DNA of 64,000 nt from Marinobacterium lutimaris (GTDB lineage Bacteria > Pseudomonadota > Gammaproteobacteria > Pseudomonadales > Balneatricaceae): contig NZ_FNVQ01000001.1 of assembly GCF_900108065.1 (NCBI RefSeq), positions 1,054,001-1,118,000 on the forward strand. The letters are read 5' to 3'. The translations under genes and the position numbers were made by a program. The notes beneath the pieces were generated by a model that was given only the letters and a program-made list of their open reading frames with translations, did no database searches and was not told the DNA's origin. Positions 60,486 to 64,000 of this stretch are shown one piece after another (the first letter of the stretch is position 1; every line of letters begins with the position of its first letter).

Positions 60486-61505
60486 ATGAGTCATTCAGAC
60501 ACCAACACGCTCGATACAGAAGCCCGGGAACGGCTGGCTGAACAGGCCGCGTATTGGTGTATGCGTGTTGATGACGGCGACCTTACCGCCGACGAGCAGA
60601 CAAGCTTTCAGCGCTGGATCAACAGCTCACCAGAGCATAAAGCCGAGTACGAAGCGATGCTTGAGATCTCGGCGCTGGGAGACCAACTGCCTCCGGACTT
60701 TGCTCCGTCAGCGGCTTCGTCAGCCGATCTTTCAAGAGTCAGCCCTCTTCCCAGAGCGCTCAAGCGCAACAAACCTTTTCGCTTTGCCCAGGCAGCGGTG
60801 GCGGCAGGCTTTATTGTACTGGCGGGTGGAATCTTTGGTTGGAATCAGGGCTACGTGCCCAACGCCTACACTCGCTATAGCACCGATAACGAGCTCCGGG
60901 TCGCTGATCTGCCTGATGGTTCCCAGGTCGAGATCAACCGCAACTCGGTAATCTCATTCGCCAATTTTCGTGATCGGCGCTCCGTAACACTGAGCCGCGG
61001 TGAAGCGTTTTTTACCGTTGAGCATGACGCCGAGCACCCGTTTATCGTCCACGCCGGTGACCGGGATATGATCGTCACCGGCACCCGGTTCAATGTCTGG
61101 AGCTATAATGGCGAGGTGCGCGTTACCCTGCAGGAAGGCGCAGTCAGGGTGCAGCCGCAAACCAACCCTGAATCAGGCAGCGTTAACCTTGAGCCGGGTA
61201 TGCAACTGGTCTATACGGACGACAATCTGCGCTCCCGTGTCAGCCCTGTGGATGTGGAGGAAGCCCTCTCCTGGGTCGATGGCAAATTGGTGCTGGACGA
61301 CCTCTCTCTGCGCGAAGCCCTGCCACTGATCAACCGCTACCTGGAGGAGCCGGTCGTCCTCGCGAGCCCGGAAGTGGCCGAGTTGCGTGTCGGCGGCATC
61401 TATAACACCGCCAATATTGAGCAGCTCGTCCGCACACTGCCACGGATATTGCCGGTGCGTATCAGCCAGCGCGGCAACGATCAGCTGGTTATCAGCCTGC
61501 GCTAA
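60486..61505 (+). CDS. FecR-family anti-sigma regulator
   Basis: 339 aa. N-terminal DUF4880 helix (ERLAEQAAYWCMRVDDGDLT), one membrane segment (AQAAVAAGFIVLAGGIFGW), the FecR domain (ITGTRFNVWSYNGEV-like: VTGTRFNVWSYNGEVRVTLQ) and a C-terminal signalling part (LPLINRYLEEPVVL). It senses the receptor's periplasmic signal and controls the adjacent ECF sigma factor. Followed 98 nt later by the receptor gene. Confidence 0.92.
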   Translation: MSHSDTNTLDTEARERLAEQAAYWCMRVDDGDLTADEQTSFQRWINSSPEHKAEYEAMLEISALGDQLPPDFAPSAASSADLSRVSPLPRALKRNKPFRFAQAAVAAGFIVLAGGIFGWNQGYVPNAYTRYSTDNELRVADLPDGSQVEINRNSVISFANFRDRRSVTLSRGEAFFTVEHDAEHPFIVHAGDRDMIVTGTRFNVWSYNGEVRVTLQEGAVRVQPQTNPESGSVNLEPGMQLVYTDDNLRSRVSPVDVEEALSWVDGKLVLDDLSLREALPLINRYLEEPVVLASPEVAELRVGGIYNTANIEQLVRTLPRILPVRISQRGNDQLVISLR

Positions 61506-61556
61506 AAATATTTTTCACAATTCGATTCCCGAATTTCAGCTCGCCATCGTCTTACT

Positions 61557-61575
61557 GGTAACGATAACCATTTCC
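61557..61575. promoter_or_regulatory. Fur-like box before the signalling TonB receptor
   Basis: GGTAACGATAACCATTTCC agrees with the 19-nt Fur consensus at 14 of 19 positions and sits 28-46 nt before the ATG. Together with the box at 60334 it makes the unit iron-repressed. Confidence 0.55.
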
Positions 61576-61602
61576 AGTTAACGATTGCATCCGGGAATCC
61601 CT

Positions 61603-64000
61603 ATGCCAACGCAGCCAGCACTTAACCGCCTCACCCAGGCCATTCTTAAAACCCGTGCCTTCCACCTGACCCGCTACTCCGCCAGCGCCGCACTCCTCGC
61701 CGCGCTTAGCGCTCCCGTCGCCATGCAGGTGCAGGCTGCCGAGGCCAGGTTCAATATCCCAGCGCAGAACCTCAGTCAGGCGCTGAACACCTTTGCGCGG
61801 CAATCCGGCTACCAGGTGCTATACAGCCCTAACGATCTCGCCGGTCTTACCAGCTCTGCGGTTGAAGGACGGATGGAAGTGAACTCCGCCCTCTCTCGCT
61901 TACTGCAGGGAACATCGCTGAACTACAGCATCGAGGGTTCAAGTATCACGGTGTCGTCCGGTAACGGCGACAGCGCATCCCTGTCGACTATCAAGGTTGA
62001 GGGCGACTCTGATTTTGCTCGCGGCGTTACCGAGAACACCGGTTCCTACACCACTGGCGCCACATCAACAGCGACCAAAATGAACCTGTCTATTCGGGAG
62101 ACGCCGCAGTCGGTCAGTGTGATTACCCAGCAGAAAATCGAGGACCAGAATTACCAGACAGTGGATGAAGCGCTCCAGGACACCACAGGTATCAACGTAT
62201 CGCGGGTTGGAGCAACGCGCTGGGAGTATATTTCCCGCGGCGCGACCATCGACAATATTCAATACGACGGGGTCTCGAGCCACGTACATTACTATGCCCG
62301 TGACATCATCGGCGATGATGTGATGGCGATGTATGACCGGGTAGAGGTGGTCCGTGGTGCGACCGGCCTTACCCAGGGCGCTGGTGATCCTTCTGCCTCT
62401 ATAAACCTGGTACGAAAAAGACCCACTGCTGAAAACCAAACCTCGGTCAGTGGCAGCGCTTCCGTTTTCGGTAATGGACGCCTGACCTTTGATACCTCCG
62501 GTGCGTTAAATGAAAGTGAAACCCTGCGTGGGCGCTTTGTCTCTTCAGTGCAGGGCGGCGATGACTTTGAAGAGGATAGCGAGCGTGAAAACTATCTTTA
62601 TTATGCGGTACTGGATGCAGATCTGACCGAGAGCACACTGCTCAGCCTGGGCCTCAGTCATCAGAAAACCCACCATGACGGTTACTCCTGGGGTGGCTTT
62701 CCCACCAAAACCGACGGTTCTTTCTATGATTTACGCCCCGAAGATAACCTGGCGGCAGACTGGGAGTATCTCGACAGGGAAGAGAATGCGGCCTACCTCG
62801 ATCTGGAGCAGGCACTGGCCAACGAGTGGAAATTAAAGGTTTCAGGGCGATACTCCAAGGCGCAATCGGAAATGCTGGCTTCTTACACCTGGCGCTACAG
62901 TGGCGATCTGGTGAAGGATGTACGTGCCTACGACTACGATCATAAGGCGCGCTCTCTCGATATTCATGCCAACGGTCCATTCGATCTGTTTGGCCGTGAA
63001 CACAAACTGGTCATCGGCGCCAACTACGACCAGGAGATACTCTCCTATCTCGGTGGCTCCGGCACACGCCTTCCGATTGATCCGGAAAACTGGGACCCAT
63101 CTTCAACGGAACGCCAGCATATCGACGTTGGCTCCATACTCGCCACCTACGACCAGAAACAGTACGGTCTTTACAGCGCACTGCAACTCAACCCGATGGA
63201 CGATCTCAATCTGGTACTGGGTACCCGGGTGAGTTGGTTTGATTATGGATCGGAAACCACATTCGCCAGCTGGAGCGACTATCAGGAGGACGGCTATGTC
63301 TTGCCTTACTACGGCCTCACTTACGACCTCAGCGATACGCTGACCGCCTACACCAGCTATACCGAGATATTCCAGCCTCAGCAGAACTACGATATCAGCG
63401 GTTCACTGCTGCCCCCCGAAGAGGGCAACAACAAAGAAATTGGCCTGAAGTTTGAGTCTCTGGATGGCCGGTTTAATGGCTCCATTGCGCTGTTTGAAAC
63501 CAATCGCGACAACCTCGCCACCCGTCTGGATAACGTCAACTACTGTAACCCGGCGTTCTCAAGCTGTTACGAGGCCGCAGAGCGTGTTCGCACCCGCGGA
63601 TTTGAAATAGATGCTTCCGGCGAGATCACCGACCGCTGGAATCTATCGGCCGGCTATACCTACTCAGAATCGGAATATGTCGAGGGAGCTAACAAAGGTG
63701 AAACCTATTATTCCTACAATACGCCACGCCACTCTTTCAAACTCTCATCGGTTTACCAACTGGGTGGAGATCTGAATCGCTTCAGTATTGGCGGCAGCAT
63801 GCGTGCGCAAAGCAAAATCTACAAAACCGGTACCGGCTATCGCATAGAGCAGCCGTCCTACGCGGTCTTCGATGCGATGACAAAGTATCAGATGAATCCG
63901 CAAACCCGCTTGCAACTGAACATCAACAATATCTTCGATAAAGAGTATTACTCGTCATTAGGCGGCTCGGGTACGAACTATGGGCCGTTCATGGGTGAGC
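61603..64000 (+). CDS. TonB-dependent signal-transducing siderophore receptor, 3' truncated by the window
   Basis: About 799 codons visible, still open at the end. Order: signal peptide (ending VQAAE), STN signalling domain (RFNIPAQNLSQALNTFARQS, GYQVLYS), TonB box region, plug (IRETPQSVSVITQQKIEDQN; EVVRGATGLTQGAGDPSASI) and barrel. The plug and barrel resemble FpvA/FoxA ferric-siderophore receptors. With the ECF sigma factor and FecR gene it forms a cell-surface signalling system. The visible end (GGSGTNYGPFMGE) is within the last barrel strands, so only a few dozen residues are missing. Confidence 0.93.
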   Translation, partial: MPTQPALNRLTQAILKTRAFHLTRYSASAALLAALSAPVAMQVQAAEARFNIPAQNLSQALNTFARQSGYQVLYSPNDLAGLTSSAVEGRMEVNSALSRLLQGTSLNYSIEGSSITVSSGNGDSASLSTIKVEGDSDFARGVTENTGSYTTGATSTATKMNLSIRETPQSVSVITQQKIEDQNYQTVDEALQDTTGINVSRVGATRWEYISRGATIDNIQYDGVSSHVHYYARDIIGDDVMAMYDRVEVVRGATGLTQGAGDPSASINLVRKRPTAENQTSVSGSASVFGNGRLTFDTSGALNESETLRGRFVSSVQGGDDFEEDSERENYLYYAVLDADLTESTLLSLGLSHQKTHHDGYSWGGFPTKTDGSFYDLRPEDNLAADWEYLDREENAAYLDLEQALANEWKLKVSGRYSKAQSEMLASYTWRYSGDLVKDVRAYDYDHKARSLDIHANGPFDLFGREHKLVIGANYDQEILSYLGGSGTRLPIDPENWDPSSTERQHIDVGSILATYDQKQYGLYSALQLNPMDDLNLVLGTRVSWFDYGSETTFASWSDYQEDGYVLPYYGLTYDLSDTLTAYTSYTEIFQPQQNYDISGSLLPPEEGNNKEIGLKFESLDGRFNGSIALFETNRDNLATRLDNVNYCNPAFSSCYEAAERVRTRGFEIDASGEITDRWNLSAGYTYSESEYVEGANKGETYYSYNTPRHSFKLSSVYQLGGDLNRFSIGGSMRAQSKIYKTGTGYRIEQPSYAVFDAMTKYQMNPQTRLQLNINNIFDKEYYSSLGGSGTNYGPFMGE

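Overview
The window looks like a chromosomal segment of a GC-rich, probably marine gammaproteobacterium. The broad Oceanospirillales/Pseudomonas type is suggested by a DUF3301 gene, a TorF-type porin, luxS, PQQ-dependent alcohol oxidation, and repeats resembling Pseudomonas REPs. The genus cannot be fixed from sequence alone. No rRNA, tRNA, CRISPR array, integrase or intact insertion sequence was seen.

Layout. (1) 0-6 kb: PQQ biosynthesis operon pqqABCDE on the minus strand, running into an S9 peptidase gene cut by the window edge, then an ExaC-type aldehyde dehydrogenase. (2) 6.1-11.5 kb: luxS, then a Fur-type siderophore module (AraC regulator, TonB receptor, periplasmic esterase). (3) 11.5-13.9 kb: phhB, then a four-gene operon ending in nafY (nitrogenase cofactor carrier) with rhodanese and ankyrin genes. 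It is headed by a sigma54 -24/-12 element and a TGT-N10-ACA NifA-type site. (4) 14-22 kb: DUF3301 gene, lytic transglycosylase, and a periplasmic alcohol-oxidation set: quinoprotein alcohol dehydrogenase with the extra Asp typical of lanthanide enzymes, an ABC importer, a quinoprotein-associated binding protein and cytochrome c550 PedF. PQQ made in region 1 would serve this enzyme, and ExaC would oxidise the aldehyde. (5) 22-27 kb: a four-gene dipeptide/nickel-type ABC importer behind a near-consensus Zur box. (6) 27-34 kb and 42-50 kb: an amine/amino-acid catabolic set (M20 deacylase, APC permease, class III aminotransferase, PuuC-like aldehyde dehydrogenase, aspartase with an extra N-terminal domain, flavin monooxygenase, RidA, DUF1028, porin, LysR regulator). 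Three of its promoter regions share an AT-rich 15-19 nt motif.

(7) 34-41 kb: an AT-richer accessory island interrupts region 6. It carries small orphan genes, a thrice-repeated hairpin, and an integrase-less array of integron-type gene cassettes with three recognisable attC sites. One cassette encodes an OLD-like ATPase/TOPRIM protein and another a membrane/coiled-coil protein. (8) 50-59.6 kb: an alpha/beta hydrolase gene and a copper/silver efflux cluster (CopC-like, CusA, CusB with a fused CusF domain, CusC and a Met/His/Ser-rich secreted protein). (9) 59.7-64 kb: an iron-starvation cell-surface signalling unit (ECF sigma factor, FecR anti-sigma factor, and a TonB receptor with a signalling domain cut by the window end).

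Gene starts were chosen by ribosome-binding site, signal peptide and family N-terminus. All family assignments come from reading motifs by eye, and no database search was run.
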